DNA from: Punica granatum
Lineage: Eukaryota > Streptophyta > Magnoliopsida > Myrtales > Lythraceae
Reading direction: 5' to 3'
Assembly: GCF_007655135.1 (NCBI RefSeq)
Contig: NW_022204412.1
Location: 62,001 to 126,000 of the forward strand
DNA length: 64,000 bases
Below the pieces are notes generated by a model, which did not search any database, was not told the DNA's origin, and worked only from the letters and a program-made list of their open reading frames with translations. Positions within the stretch are counted from its first letter, which is position 1. Each line of letters begins with the position of its first letter. Below are positions 35,275 through 47,000 of the stretch, piece by piece. The position numbers and the translations under genes are program-made.

Positions 35275-38003
35275 TCCTTGGACCACATGAGTCCGGGAAG
35301 TTTTCTCCCACCTCGAGACGGGCCGATTCCCGTGTTTTTATCCATTTCGTTATTAGTTTAATCGATGCCGTATCGTTGTTTCCGTTTAAACACGTCATTC
35401 GTGTGTGTTTTGTGCGATTTCATGCAATTATGACCATGGCTAAAACGTGATTAAACGGAGGGAATAATACGGGATCTAGGAAGGGGAGCTTTAGAAGGGC
35501 TCGGCCATGCCAAGGAACCCACGACCATCCCCTTTGCACTAGGGGCCATGAGGCTCCTTAGTATGTCCGAAGCCTTTGGGCTCTCCTTTCCTCGAGGCCG
35601 CATGATTCCCGCGCATTGCTCCAAATCCCATCGTGAAATTAGCTAAGATTGTTTGTTGATTTCGTGAATACGACGTTTTTGAATGTCTCGTGTGTTTATT
35701 TGTGTGAATCGGTATTGCGTTGACGTCAATCTAATAAAAGACATGTTATCCTCGTGCACATGTTGTTTGTTGCATGCAAGGGGTGATTAGGAACGCCGTG
35801 AAAGAACCACCGAAACTCGAATCGGGTCAAGGAGTATCCGGCCATTCACCCTTAAAAGGGTGGCCGAGTTATCCGTGACCTCCTCGGAGTCTCGGTTGGT
35901 CTCTCTTTCATTCCGAAATCGATCCTTGGAATTGTTCGTAATTATACTTCCTTTTAATCGTTGTCTACGCGTTCATTAGTTATTAGACATGTTATATCTG
36001 GATGTCAACCGTCAAGATCGTAATCGTAACATGGTGTAATAAGTATCGAAGAATCTCACAAACGGGCAAAGGGAACGTACCACTCGGCTAATTAAATCAC
36101 TTGGGTTAAACAATTGGGCAAATTGACGGATTAATTCACGAACGCATCGATGATTTACGGAACAGCGAGAATGCCCTTTTTCATTAAAAAGCTCACAATT
36201 TCAAAATACCGAGACACGTAACACGAATAGAATTGATGTCTAACGAGTACTCACATGCTTTGACTCGAGTCCGGGCCCGATTTGAGGAGGCTCGAGTCAA
36301 GGCGCGCGAGTCCTTCTTAGACTCCCTCGTGTGACGTGATCTCCAATTTATATCCGAACATTGCAATCTTATTGTCCAAGGGCACAATCGTCATTCCGCG
36401 ATTCACCGATACCCTAGGCGTTAGGAAGTTGGAAACACCTCGATCTATGAACGAAAAGGGCGACCCGTTCGAGTACGAGTCTCATTTGCACGGCCCATTC
36501 CGTTCACTTTCGGTGTTTCTATCTTCCTATCGTAGATTCGGTGGTGGACTTTTTATTTCAGTTACAAAACACGAAGAACCGGGTTAATCATGTACTCGAC
36601 CTAAACAAACATTAGATAATGGATAGGTGGAATATTAGATTCCAATCTAAAGTCAAAACACAAGTTTGGTTAATTCTGTGAAACTGCAGTGACGCTTAAT
36701 CGAATAAGAGCTCTAAAACAAATCCACCCATGTAATCGGCTCAGAACCATATTCTAGTCCACCATCTATGTTTGCTTAGGCTAGACACATTGTTTGCTAA
36801 TCAACCCCGGCTAACAACTGATTAAATCACGTACATTCGGCCTAATACACAACTTGTCTGTATTTACCGATACTTATCAGTTGTTGTCTGTATTTCATCA
36901 GTTTTATCAGTTTTCTTCTGTTTTATTCTTGCTTTTGCTGATTTGTCGCGATTCGGGCCCGAGCCTATAGGTTACGTATTACACGGGGTCCAATGCCCCA
37001 AACCACCGAACACGAGGTCCAACGCCTCCTAATTCACCGAGCGCGTGCAACCCGAGTGCGGAATGGGATCTAGCCTCGATTCACCGTTACACTCCGAACA
37101 CGGCCTATGTGGAAGGCAATTTGGATTGGGCGTGTGAAACGGATCTAGATATCACCCGGGAGCTCGATCGGCCCAACGGTTACAGTGGGAATCAACTGAT
37201 TTTCCTGCAAACCGTCGGATCGATCGGACCCGACCCCCAGCTCCTTGAGCCCGCGTTGCCTTAATTCACTTATCGGTTATTCAAAATACACGGTGAGCCG
37301 GAGCGGAATAGTGGCCCAATGCAAACCGATCGGGATCCATTTACTTATTCGGTTATACTTTGTAATTGTTCGAGAGAACATTGTGAGGATTCTATTTGTA
37401 TGTTCATTCATCTCCTTGTAAGGATCCCCGATCGGTGAGCGAGAGGTCCGAGTGCTGGATTGGTTAAGTTGGTCTATCGCCACCAAAGGGTGAGTAAGCT
37501 TGGATACTCGTGGTTTCGGTTCACGCAGGGAATCGACCATCACGGTTCAATGAACTGTAACGCTAAGATAGTGAACCGACTCCTCGATGCACAAGCCTAC
37601 TCATCTTTCGGACTCTTGGCCCAACTTGATCAATTCATCGAATTTACGGTGTCAAAATGGGCGAGTCGAGCGCAACTCTAAATCACGCGGTAAATCAACA
37701 AAATGGCAAGCCTAGCAAGCTAGAGTACCGAAAGGGCGTGCGGGATATAGGCCTGCACGTAATAGAACCCCGGAATTCGGAATTTTCGGTTCCGTATGAC
37801 CATTGCCTTAGCATTTAGGTGTACCCCGCACCCCTAGACCCGGGTAACTTGCCGGCCCTCGACCTTCGGGCCGTAAAATGGCGAGTGGCGACTCCTTCTC
37901 ACGTGCGTCCGTCGCGCGTCCCCGGGAAGGTGGACACTCCCAAGCCGCGTTTGCTTAGGCTCGCGCATGCGTGCCCCAACGAGATTAAATTCGGGTGCGC
38001 ACA

Positions 38004-38741
38004 GGTGATACATGGAAAAGGATGGGATAAGCCGAACGGCCTGATGTGTGCTAGAAGCCAAATCTGAAGCAGATGTGGGGATCCTCTCATCCTGCCCCGT
38101 CGAGTCTCTCGTACATAGTCAAGAGACCGAATGGTCCCGGACAAAACGGCTTCCACATAACTATGGCCTCCTACCACTTGGAGGATGACCTGAGCAAGTG
38201 CCCCGTCTATGAGGTTCGACGAGTATGACAACAACATAGTCCCGAAGATGAGCAAAAGAAACTCGTTACAAGCGTCACGCTGATAGGACTCTCCTGTGGC
38301 ATTCAGAGCACGGGCCTGTATGAAATCTATGAGCCATGTAGTCCTAATGCTGTGCTCCCCTCCATACTGAAGCTCACAACGAATTTCTTCATTGCGGAGA
38401 CCTAAAAGGATGGCTAGTCTACCCTGTATCGTGGCAAACTGGTTGGGCACCATGATGTCGTGAATCGGCGTAGACTGCTGAAGGAGTGCCGCGTATTCCT
38501 CTACTGTAGGGGCTAACTCTGTCCCATGAAAGTTGAAAACGGCTCGCTGAGTGTCCCAAAAACTAATGGCAGTTCTAAGCAGGGTCCAATCGATGGGAGA
38601 ATCAACGAGTAATGGTAGATCCCCTATGATGAGCCGGAGGAATGCACGGTCCACGGGACGGAATGTGTTCCAAAGGCGAGTAATGTCCGCAGATGGTGTG
38701 ATGATGATATCAAGCTTAGGACAGGGACGCGAGCGATCCAT
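38004..38741 (-). pseudogene. Element D ORF1 (DUF7745-like), N-terminal part, cut by element C
   Basis: The frame begins with ATG at 38741 and stays open for 246 codons up to the C LTR; it then reads on into the LTR by chance until 37899. Motifs are FWDTQRAVFNFHGTELAPTV near residue 65, GRLAILLGL, RDACNEFLLLIFGTMLLSY and SPHLLQIWLLAHIRPFG. These match the layout of DUF7745/plant-mobile-domain-like proteins, the known extra ORF upstream of gag in Ogre elements. The function of ORF1 is not established. Relative to the E copy this one lacks the frameshift and the stop. The C-terminal half lies beyond the insertion, outside the window. Confidence 0.8.
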
Positions 38742-39333
38742 TCTTACCTAAATGGAAAAGATGTTGGTTTAATGTTTATAAACAAACTGATGCAATGTCC
38801 TAGTTTGTTTTGAAAATATGCATGCAGTGTAGAGAAAATAAACTATAACACGAGTTCTTTACATTATACAACACTCATTCAGTGAAAACAACAAAAGGCT
38901 CGCCTAAAAGAAAAACTATGAGCCGACTCAAAGACTCAACTTTTGGGTCGGTTGGCGGTGTGAAGGTTATTTTTGGTCCAGCATGACGGTCCCTGTATAT
39001 GCAGGTTTCAGTGTTCTACTGGGAAAACCACTAACTAGGGATGGGGGCTCCCGATTCAAGGGAGTCAATTCCTTGAAATCAAGCGAGGATCTTTGGGGGC
39101 CGGTTCGGTGGCAGAGCCGACTCGATCCGTTCCCTTACTTGGAACGTCTGACTAACCTAGCTTCCTAAATCGGCGTCCGTGGGATTTCAGGCGAGGTACC
39201 TAAATCAACTAGAATGATACAATGCAAGTGCAGAAAAGTAAAGGTGCGTAAAGTAGATAAGCGAAAAATTGCGGAAAGCGGTAAATGAACATGCAAGAAA
39301 GCAAACGAATCGAGCCTGAACCCACTAAGTATG
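38742..39333 (-). other. Leader of element D
   Basis: The non-coding stretch between the PBS and ORF1 ATG. The part at 39035-39170 is the counterpart of A 1985-2125. No other feature is seen. Confidence 0.65.
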
Positions 39334-39352
39334 TCCCCAGTGGAGTCGCCAA
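39334..39352 (-). other. PBS of element D, tRNA-Arg type
   Basis: On the minus strand TTGGCGACTCCACTGGGGA follows the LTR end CCGTACA after two bases, the same sequence as in element A. Confidence 0.87.
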
Positions 39353-41490
39353 GCTGTACGGACCCGAATGTGGACTCTCGTCGGGGCCCGCATGCACGCT
39401 TTTGGATGGCGTGGCTTGGGAGTGTCCACCTTCCCGTGGGGACGCGTGGCGGAACACGCGTGAGAGAAGGAGTCGCCACTTATCATTTTACGACCCGAAG
39501 GTCGAGGGCGGATAAGTTACCCAGGTCTAGGGGTATGGAACACCTAGTTTGTCGTTAAGGCATTGATCTGTGCGGAACCGAAAAATCCGTGTTCGGGGGT
39601 TCATGTTACGTGCGGGCCTATATCCCGCACGCCCTTTCGGTACTCTGGTTTGCTAGGCTTGCATGTTTTATTATTTACCGAATGGATTAAGTTGCACTCG
39701 GCTCGCACGTTTTGACACCGTAAGTTCGACGAATCAAACAATATCGGTTGAGAAGCCGAGAGAGAAGTAAATCTGTGTGTCAGGGAATTGGTTCACAATC
39801 TTGCATTACAGTTCATTGAACCATGGAGGTTGAATCCCTGCGTGAACCAAAACCGCGAGATCTTGGATTTACTAGTGGCTGGGCAAGTATTAGACCGATT
39901 CGATTAATTCGACTCTCGGACCGTTCGCTCACCGATTGGAATTCTTACAGAACAAATGTACAAAATAGAAGTCCTTACAATGCTCTCGAAAACAATAAAT
40001 ACAAATTGCAAATGGCCGAATTCCAGCCGACTCGCGTTCGGTTATTATTCCACTCTAACTCACCGTGAGTTTAGGAAAAAACCGAAGAACTGAAATTCAA
40101 TGCACGTTCTCACTGAATAGGGCGTTGGACCCTGTGAGTGATGATTAGGGTGTTCGACCCTGTGCTCGATGATTAGGGCGTTGAACCCTAATATTATTCG
40201 GCCTAGGGATCAGGCTCGACCCGCATGGCAAATAGGTGCGGAAAGATAAGACACAACACGTAAATAACAGACAATGTGTTTGTATTCACCGAATGTACGT
40301 GGATTAGCAAGTTTATTAATCCGGGGTATTTTGGCATGCAAATCCTACCCTAGACAAACAAACGTGTGCCAATGTTTTAGCATTCGGCTTTGGTTTGAGA
40401 ACCTGACTTGTCGGGTGTCCGTAGTCAAGTTTCGTGTGTGTGGATTGCTTTTACAGTGATTTGGTGTTGTGACACTGAATTACCACTGAATTGATCCAAA
40501 CTTGTATTTTGACTTTAGATTTGGAACCTAGAGTTCCGCCTAACCATTTTCTAGGATTTGGTTAAGTCGAGTGAAAGGTTAATCAGCATTTTGCATGTTT
40601 TCTGACGGAGATAACCTTTCTAGTTACCCGAGTCTATGTTAGGATGACAGAAACTCATCAGTTAGATAAGAAAAGGCTATGCAGATGAACCTGCACCTGA
40701 ACAGGTAGCCCGTTCTTATCCCGTACTGTAGTGTTTCTTTCATGCTAACCCTAAGGGTATCGCTGAATTGTGAAAAGATGATTTTGCCCTTTATTTGAAA
40801 ATTGTTTTCAGAAAAGGGGAAACATCGCAGTGCGGGCCACCTCGGCCTGTAGCCGGTGTCAACCAATTCCCTGGATCGTCAAGGATTGTGCAAGAACCCC
40901 GAAAAAGCCAAAGAACCGGTCGATCTGCCCGGAAGTGATCTAGAAAGATCTTCTGTATCCTGACCTGAGTTACTTGGAATCAGGTAAAAACTCAAGTTAA
41001 GACACAGAAGCCCTTTTCAGACGTCCATGCTACATCGGACCGCGCGTTTCGGGTTTTGAAATTGATAAGTTTAAAAAGGGCACCAACGTCATTTGACAAC
41101 TCATCGACGCGAGTTATCAGTTAATGGCCAATTCGTGTAAATTTTATCATTATAAAGTGGGTTTAATCACGTGAGCATCCCGATTAACCCGTTTGTGGAA
41201 TTAATGCTTAAGGTTATTGCTGAATGCATTAATTAAGAAAACGATTCGTGATTCGACGACCAAAATGAATCCATAATGATCAAGAATAATCTAGTTGAAT
41301 AACCGACAATATCCTTATAACCAATGGATCCTAATGAGTCCTCGATACACAAATCCATGCATGCTTTGTTTTGAAAAGACATTTTCATGAGATATTGCGA
41401 CGATAATGTAAATTGAAAATTACACGAAAGCCGAGAACGGACTCAAAACGGGAAGAGGAAGCCTCATGCAACCCGTACGAGTCTAAGAGG

Positions 41491-41524
41491 CTCTCGGTTA
41501 CTTCTCCTTGGAGATAGCCGAGAG
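41491..41524 (-). other. LTR leader hairpin, D/E LTR
   Basis: Outer arms CTCTCGG and CCGAGAG, then TCTCC/GGAGA inside. Same place as the A LTR hairpin. The inner helix is different in sequence but still paired. Confidence 0.55.
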
Positions 41525-43038
41525 GTCCCATGGCCCGAATGGGGTTCCACGAGGTTTCCCCGTCTCGTTTCGAATCATATCTCGCATGCTTAAATGACAA
41601 ACATTATAAATGACACGATTAAACGAAAGTCGGTATTGCCATGATTTGAATAACGCATTCGAACATGGAAACATGCACAAACAAGTTATTTAAGGAATCG
41701 ATAAAACAATACCGACTTCATGCACATGAGAAAATACGATGAAACTCGGGAATCGAACTTGGATCGGGTCAAGAAGATCGTTCCTTGCCCGAAAGGAGCA
41801 AGAGAGCATTCGGTCACCTCCCTTGGAGGGAAACCCGTGAGCTCTTTGCCTTTCCCAAGTCAGGATGTTCCTCTCGACTACGATCCAAATGTTTCCCGAC
41901 ATGCTAGCATATAAATCAAGGATAAATATGCATGATATAACATGGAAAATGCATAAAGATTAAAACTTGAAAATAAAACATACATAAAACCCCTTATAAC
42001 TCCATAAACGCAACGAGAATGTAAAAGTCCTAGCTCCTTTAAGTCGGGAATGGTCATACCTAGTCTCGAGATGCGGGATGGGACCTTCAAGAGTCGGGTT
42101 GGACCGTTGATGGGTCGGGTTTGGGCTGTTTTCCGTTGAACAGACCCGAATGGCACCAAACAGACCCGGCTGGAATACTGGACAGACCCGACTGGCACAA
42201 GTCGGGTCGGACGTCTCCACGGAGGCTCCCGATGGAATTTTGAGGCAAGATCGGTGGCCTTGGGTAGCCAAGGGACCCCTCTAGGTGACCGTGGTGGTCG
42301 TTTGTTCCCAAAGTTGTCGGGTCGACCCGTAAAGTCCTGCAAAAATCACCCAAAACAGAGCACGTCTGGAATTTCGGACCCGACTGGCAGAAGTCTGGTC
42401 GGACGTCGCCACGGAGGCTCCCGATGTAATTTTTGAGCAAGGCCAATGGCTGCCGACTGCTAACTCACCTCCGGAGGTGGCTGTGGTGGTCATTTTCCGA
42501 AAAGAGTCCTGGATCGACTCGATCTGCAAGAAAACCGAACAAACAGTCAGAAATTTCGACCCGACTGGGCAATCGGGCTGTTTCTTCTTCCTGGGGTTAA
42601 ACCGATGGGTTTTTCTTGGATTTCCTGACTCCTTGACACCCTAGGATTGTGTGAGGAGGTGTTTGATGGGTTTTGGTAGCTCAAACCGACTTGGAAATGC
42701 TTGAAACTCGGTTTGACATTTTTGACCCGAGAAGGACCAAATCTGTCCAGATTTTGTTCAAGGCTGATTCTATGGCTTAGAGGTTTCAAACTTATAATCT
42801 AAGTTCAGAAATGGATAGAGGGGGTCAACAACATGTGGGATATGAAGTTTGGTAAACTTTGGACTTAAGCCGGGATGGATTCCGACTTAAGACTTTGCCC
42901 GGTTTTGCTTGGTTTTGCTTGTTCTTGCTGAGCTGCGATTTTGCTGAACTCCTTGAGAGTTTGAGAGCTTTTGTTTGAGTGAGAAATGCTAGAGAGAGAG
43001 TGCTTGAAGGTGTCTCATTAAGTTCATGACATTTGGAC

Positions 43039-43048
43039 AATATATAGG
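43039..43048 (-). promoter_or_regulatory. LTR TATA box, D/E LTR
   Basis: CCTATATATT on the minus strand lies about 1.4 kb from the LTR start when the insertion is discounted, as in the related LTRs. Confidence 0.6.
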
Positions 43049-44088
43049 AAAGCTTAAATGCAAGATTAGTGAAGAAAAGTGCAATTAGGGCCATGGATTA
43101 GTGGAATCCGAATTTCTTAAGGAAATATCAAGCTCAATCCTCATCCATTGCATTAATGGAGAAGAGATAAGAGCATTGATGGCTTGGATGGGAAGTTGGA
43201 GTGTTGAATTGAAACACTTAGATATTTTGCAAAAGGAAGACAAAGGCAAGTTGTCTTCTTGGCTTGAAGAAGAAGATGACAAGAGAGGGGTGGTTCTTCT
43301 TGTCTATGGCAAGGGGAAGAAGGTCCTGTGGGTCCCACACGAGATTGGAGGTGAATCGGGAATGCTCGGATGTCGATCGATTACGTGTTTGAGTTCCGTG
43401 ACTTGAAAGAACGTTGTATCGACAATGTGCGCGAGAAAACGATCCCGATAAGCCCAAGATTGTCAATTTTCGTGAAAGAATGCTTCGGGTGCATACGAGG
43501 CTTAGAAGCCGTTTTTGCCCATTCCGGGTGACCGGAGCGAAGTTAACTGCTTCTGACAGCATATCTTGCGTCTGCATCTCACGTTGGTCATTTTGACGTA
43601 AATTGTCAGACAACGTGAACAATTGTCCCTTAAGCCGGTAATGCAAACGTGGAGCCGGAGACGTCCTAAGAGGCCGAAATTGGATTTCTCAGATTGCTTT
43701 CTAAGTTGCTTGGGCGCTCCGGAAATCAATGTGATCTCCGTTTGTCAAGACTGGATCTCTAAGGACTTGAAAAGTGTATCTGAGACCTCTAAAGCATTGC
43801 TCGGGAGGTCTAGATGAGTCGTGTGATTTATTCCGACGATTCCACGTTGAGCCCTGAAAAGGCTAGCATGGTGTAGGATAGACACCCAGCGTCCAGTTTC
43901 CGTAAAAAGGACCTCCGAATATGCATTTTCATTGAAAATGGCCATTTCCGCTCCTCGGAGGTTACTCGGGAAATTGAAAAGGGTTTTGCTGTCTCTTTTG
44001 CCCAATTGTGAATGTCTGCTAGAGTTTTCAGGGCAATGCGGAATGAACTTCATTTGCCGTAATTCCATCAGACCATTCTTGCTAGGCT

Positions 44089-47000
44089 TGCCATTTAGTT
44101 TATTTACCACGTGATTTAGGGTTGCACTTGACTCGCCCGTTTTGACACCGTAAAATTGATGAATTGATCAAGTTGGGCCAAGAATCCGAAAGATTAGCAG
44201 GCTTGCGTGTCGAGGAATCGGTTCACTATCTTAGCGTTACAGTTCATCGAACCGTGATGGTCAATTCCCTGCGCGAACCGAAACCGCGAGTATTCGAGCT
44301 TACTCCTCTCTTGGTAACAATAGACCGACTTGACCGGTTCGACACTCGGACCTCTCGCTCGCCGATCGGGGATCCTTACAAATGAATGAGTGAGTGTACA
44401 AATAAAATCCTCACAATGTTCTCTCGAGTAATTACAAAATGTAACTGAATAAGTAAATGGATCTCGATCGGTTTGCATTGGGCCAATATTCCGCTCCGGC
44501 TCACCGTGTGTTTTGAATAACCGATAAATGAATTAAGGCAACGCGGGCTCAAGGAGCCGGGGGTCGAGTCCGATCGAACCAACGGTCTGCGGGGGAACCG
44601 GTTGATTCCTACTGTAACCGTTGGACCGATCGAGCTCCCGAGTGATATCTAAACACGCTTCACACACCCAATCCAAATTGCCTTCCACATAGGCCATATT
44701 TGGAGTATGATGGTGAATCGAAGCTAGATCCCATTCCGCACTCGGGTTGCGCGCGCTCAGTGAGTTAGGAGGCGTTGGACCTCGTGTTCGGTGGTTTGGG
44801 GCGCCGGACCCTGTGCAACACGTAACCTATGGGCTTGGGCCCGAACCGCAACAAATTAGCAAAGACAAATGGAAAACAGAAGAAAAATGATAAAACTGAC
44901 GAAATACAGACAACAACTGACAAATATCGGTAAATACAAACAAGTGGTGTATTGAGTCGAATGTACGTTATTTAATCAGTTATTAACCGGGGTTGATTAA
45001 CAAACAATGTATCTAACCTAGGCAAACATAGGGGACGGGCTAGGATATGGTTCTAAGCCAATTATATATGTGAATTTGTTTTAAGATTCTTATTCAGTGA
45101 GATGACACTGCGGTTTCACCGAATTAGCCAAACTCGTATTTTGACTCTAGATTGGAATCTAGCATTCCGCCTATTCACTATCTAATGTTTGATTAAGCCA
45201 AATGCATGATTAATCCGGTTTTTCGTGTTTCGTAAATGAAATGAAATGTTCACCACCGAATCTACGATAGAAAGATAGAAACACCGAAAGCGAACGGAAT
45301 GGGCCGTGCGAATGAAACTCGCACCCGAACGGGTTGCCCTTTCCCGCCCATAGATCGAGGTGTTTCCAACTCCCTAACGCCTAGGGTATCGGTGAATCAC
45401 GGAATGACGATTATGCCCTTGGATAAAATTGCGATGTTCGTATGTAAATTGGAGACCACGTCGCACAAAGAAATCTAAGGAGGACTCGCGCGTCTTGACT
45501 CGAGCCGCCTCAAATCGGGCTCGGACTCGAGTCATAGCACGCGAGTACTCGTTAGACATCAATTCTATTCGTGTTACGTGTCTCGGTGTTTTGAAATTGC
45601 GATCTTTTAAGGAAAAGGGCATTCCCGTCGTTCCGTGAACCATCGACGCGTTTACGAATTAAGGATCGATTAACCCAATTATTTAGTCCAAGTGATTTAA
45701 TTAATCGAGTGGCACGTCCCGTTTCCTGTTTGTGAAGTGGTTTAATGATTGAGACCGCGAACCTCAATTGTTATGGATCAATGAAATGATTATTCGATAT
45801 TAACGTACCTAACATACGAATTGACATGAAACAAATGATTAAATGAAAATTGTGATTACAATCAATTCCAAGAATCGGTTTTGACCATTTCTTGCAGGCG
45901 TAAAACATCAAACACGATGACAACGTACATTTTTTTACATAGCCGGTGCCGCCATGATCTTAGGAACGCGATTAAACATACAAACAAGCACAAACACGAT
46001 ATTTAGAGGAATCGATAAAACGGCACCGACTCATGGGAAGCGAAAAATGTAAAAACTCGGGAAACGACTTGAGTCGGGAAAAGGAGGCCATCCATGGCCC
46101 GAGGAAGCCAAGAGGGGCTCTCGGCCACCTCCCTTGGGGTGAGGCCGAGAGGCTCCTTCGGCTTGCTCGAGCCAACGAAGTCTCCTCGACTCCGATTCAA
46201 ACTATTTCCCGACATGCCAGCACTATATACGATGAATACATGCATAATACGATGTAAAAAACACATAAAAACATAAACTTGCATGCGAATCGGTCATGGA
46301 CCTCCTTATCTCCCCACAAACGCAAAGAAAACGTAAAAGTCCTAACTTCTCTGAGTCGGGAATGATTATACCTAACCCCGGGATGCGGGAAAGAGTCGGA
46401 GAAGTGGCAAAGGGAGTCGGGAGACTCGGTTGGAACGAACAGACCCGAACTGGTGCAGTCGGGTCGACTAGCAGACCCGACTGGCAGTCTGGCTTCTCGG
46501 GGCTGTACCAGTTGATCGGGATAGAATTTTCGCGCGGGGCCAGTTACGTTGGATTCTCAAGAGACCAAGGATCGCGTCTGTGGTGGTTTCGGGAGGAGAG
46601 CACGCGAAGATTTTCCGGAAATCAAAAACGAAGTAGGGTTAGTAAAAAAAAGACAGACCCGACTGGCACCCGATGAAGAAATGGCTCCATAGAGGCTCCC
46701 GGTGGTCTTTTGATGCGAGGTTGGTGGAATTGGACTCCTAACTGATTGAGGATCACGGTGATAGGTGGCTCGTAGTGAGATTCAACCCGAGCTGACCTGT
46801 ACGCTCCTGCAAATATCGAGTTAGAAAAGACGGCCAGAGGAACAAACCCGACTGACACCCCGATGAAGAAACGACTCTACGGGAGGCTCCCGATGGTCTT
46901 TTGGTGCAAGATCGGTGGCATTGGACTCCTAACTGACTGAGGATCATGCCTGCGGTGGTTTCATGAGGATTGGACATGTAGATTTTCTGGAAATAAAAAA

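Larger units (their letters stand above)
22609..38003 (+). mobile_element. Element C, right part (RT end to 3' LTR), interrupted by a solo LTR
   Basis: The remnant begins inside the RT YVDD region directly after the B LTR, continues through RNase H, archaeal-type RNase H, integrase, 3' UTR, PPT and a full 3' LTR, and ends against ORF1 of element D. It is broken by the solo LTR at 23093-28132 and by two in-frame stops. C's 5' part should lie left of the window beyond B. The right flank GGTGA (38004-38008) should be C's target duplication. Confidence 0.82.
32693..38003 (+). repeat. 3' LTR of element C (5.3 kb)
   Basis: The LTR begins TGTCAGTTCCCC after the PPT and ends GGGTGCGCACA at 38003. 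A TATA-like box CTTTATAAG is at 34006-34014. The U3 and the region 34270-36000 are diverged from A and B and closer to the solo LTR (for example the hairpin-rich part at 35000-35600). The terminal 2 kb is close to A and B. The LTR abuts D ORF1 on the opposite strand. Confidence 0.9.

Noticed and set aside
37899..38003. Continuation of D ORF1 into the C LTR (35 extra codons)
   Set aside because: It crosses the insertion junction at 38003 and is a chance extension, not part of ORF1.
1..38003. Tandem LTR-interior-LTR array made by unequal recombination for A, B and C
   Set aside because: The LTR 3' ends at 13596, 22608 and 38003 are not followed by a PBS but by mid-element sequence, which fits nested insertion better. 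The shared-LTR model is kept only for D/E.
43101..43406. 101-codon plus-strand frame in the D/E LTR
   Set aside because: No recognised domain, located in LTR sequence near the promoter region, antisense to the element, and overlapped by equally open frames on the other strand.
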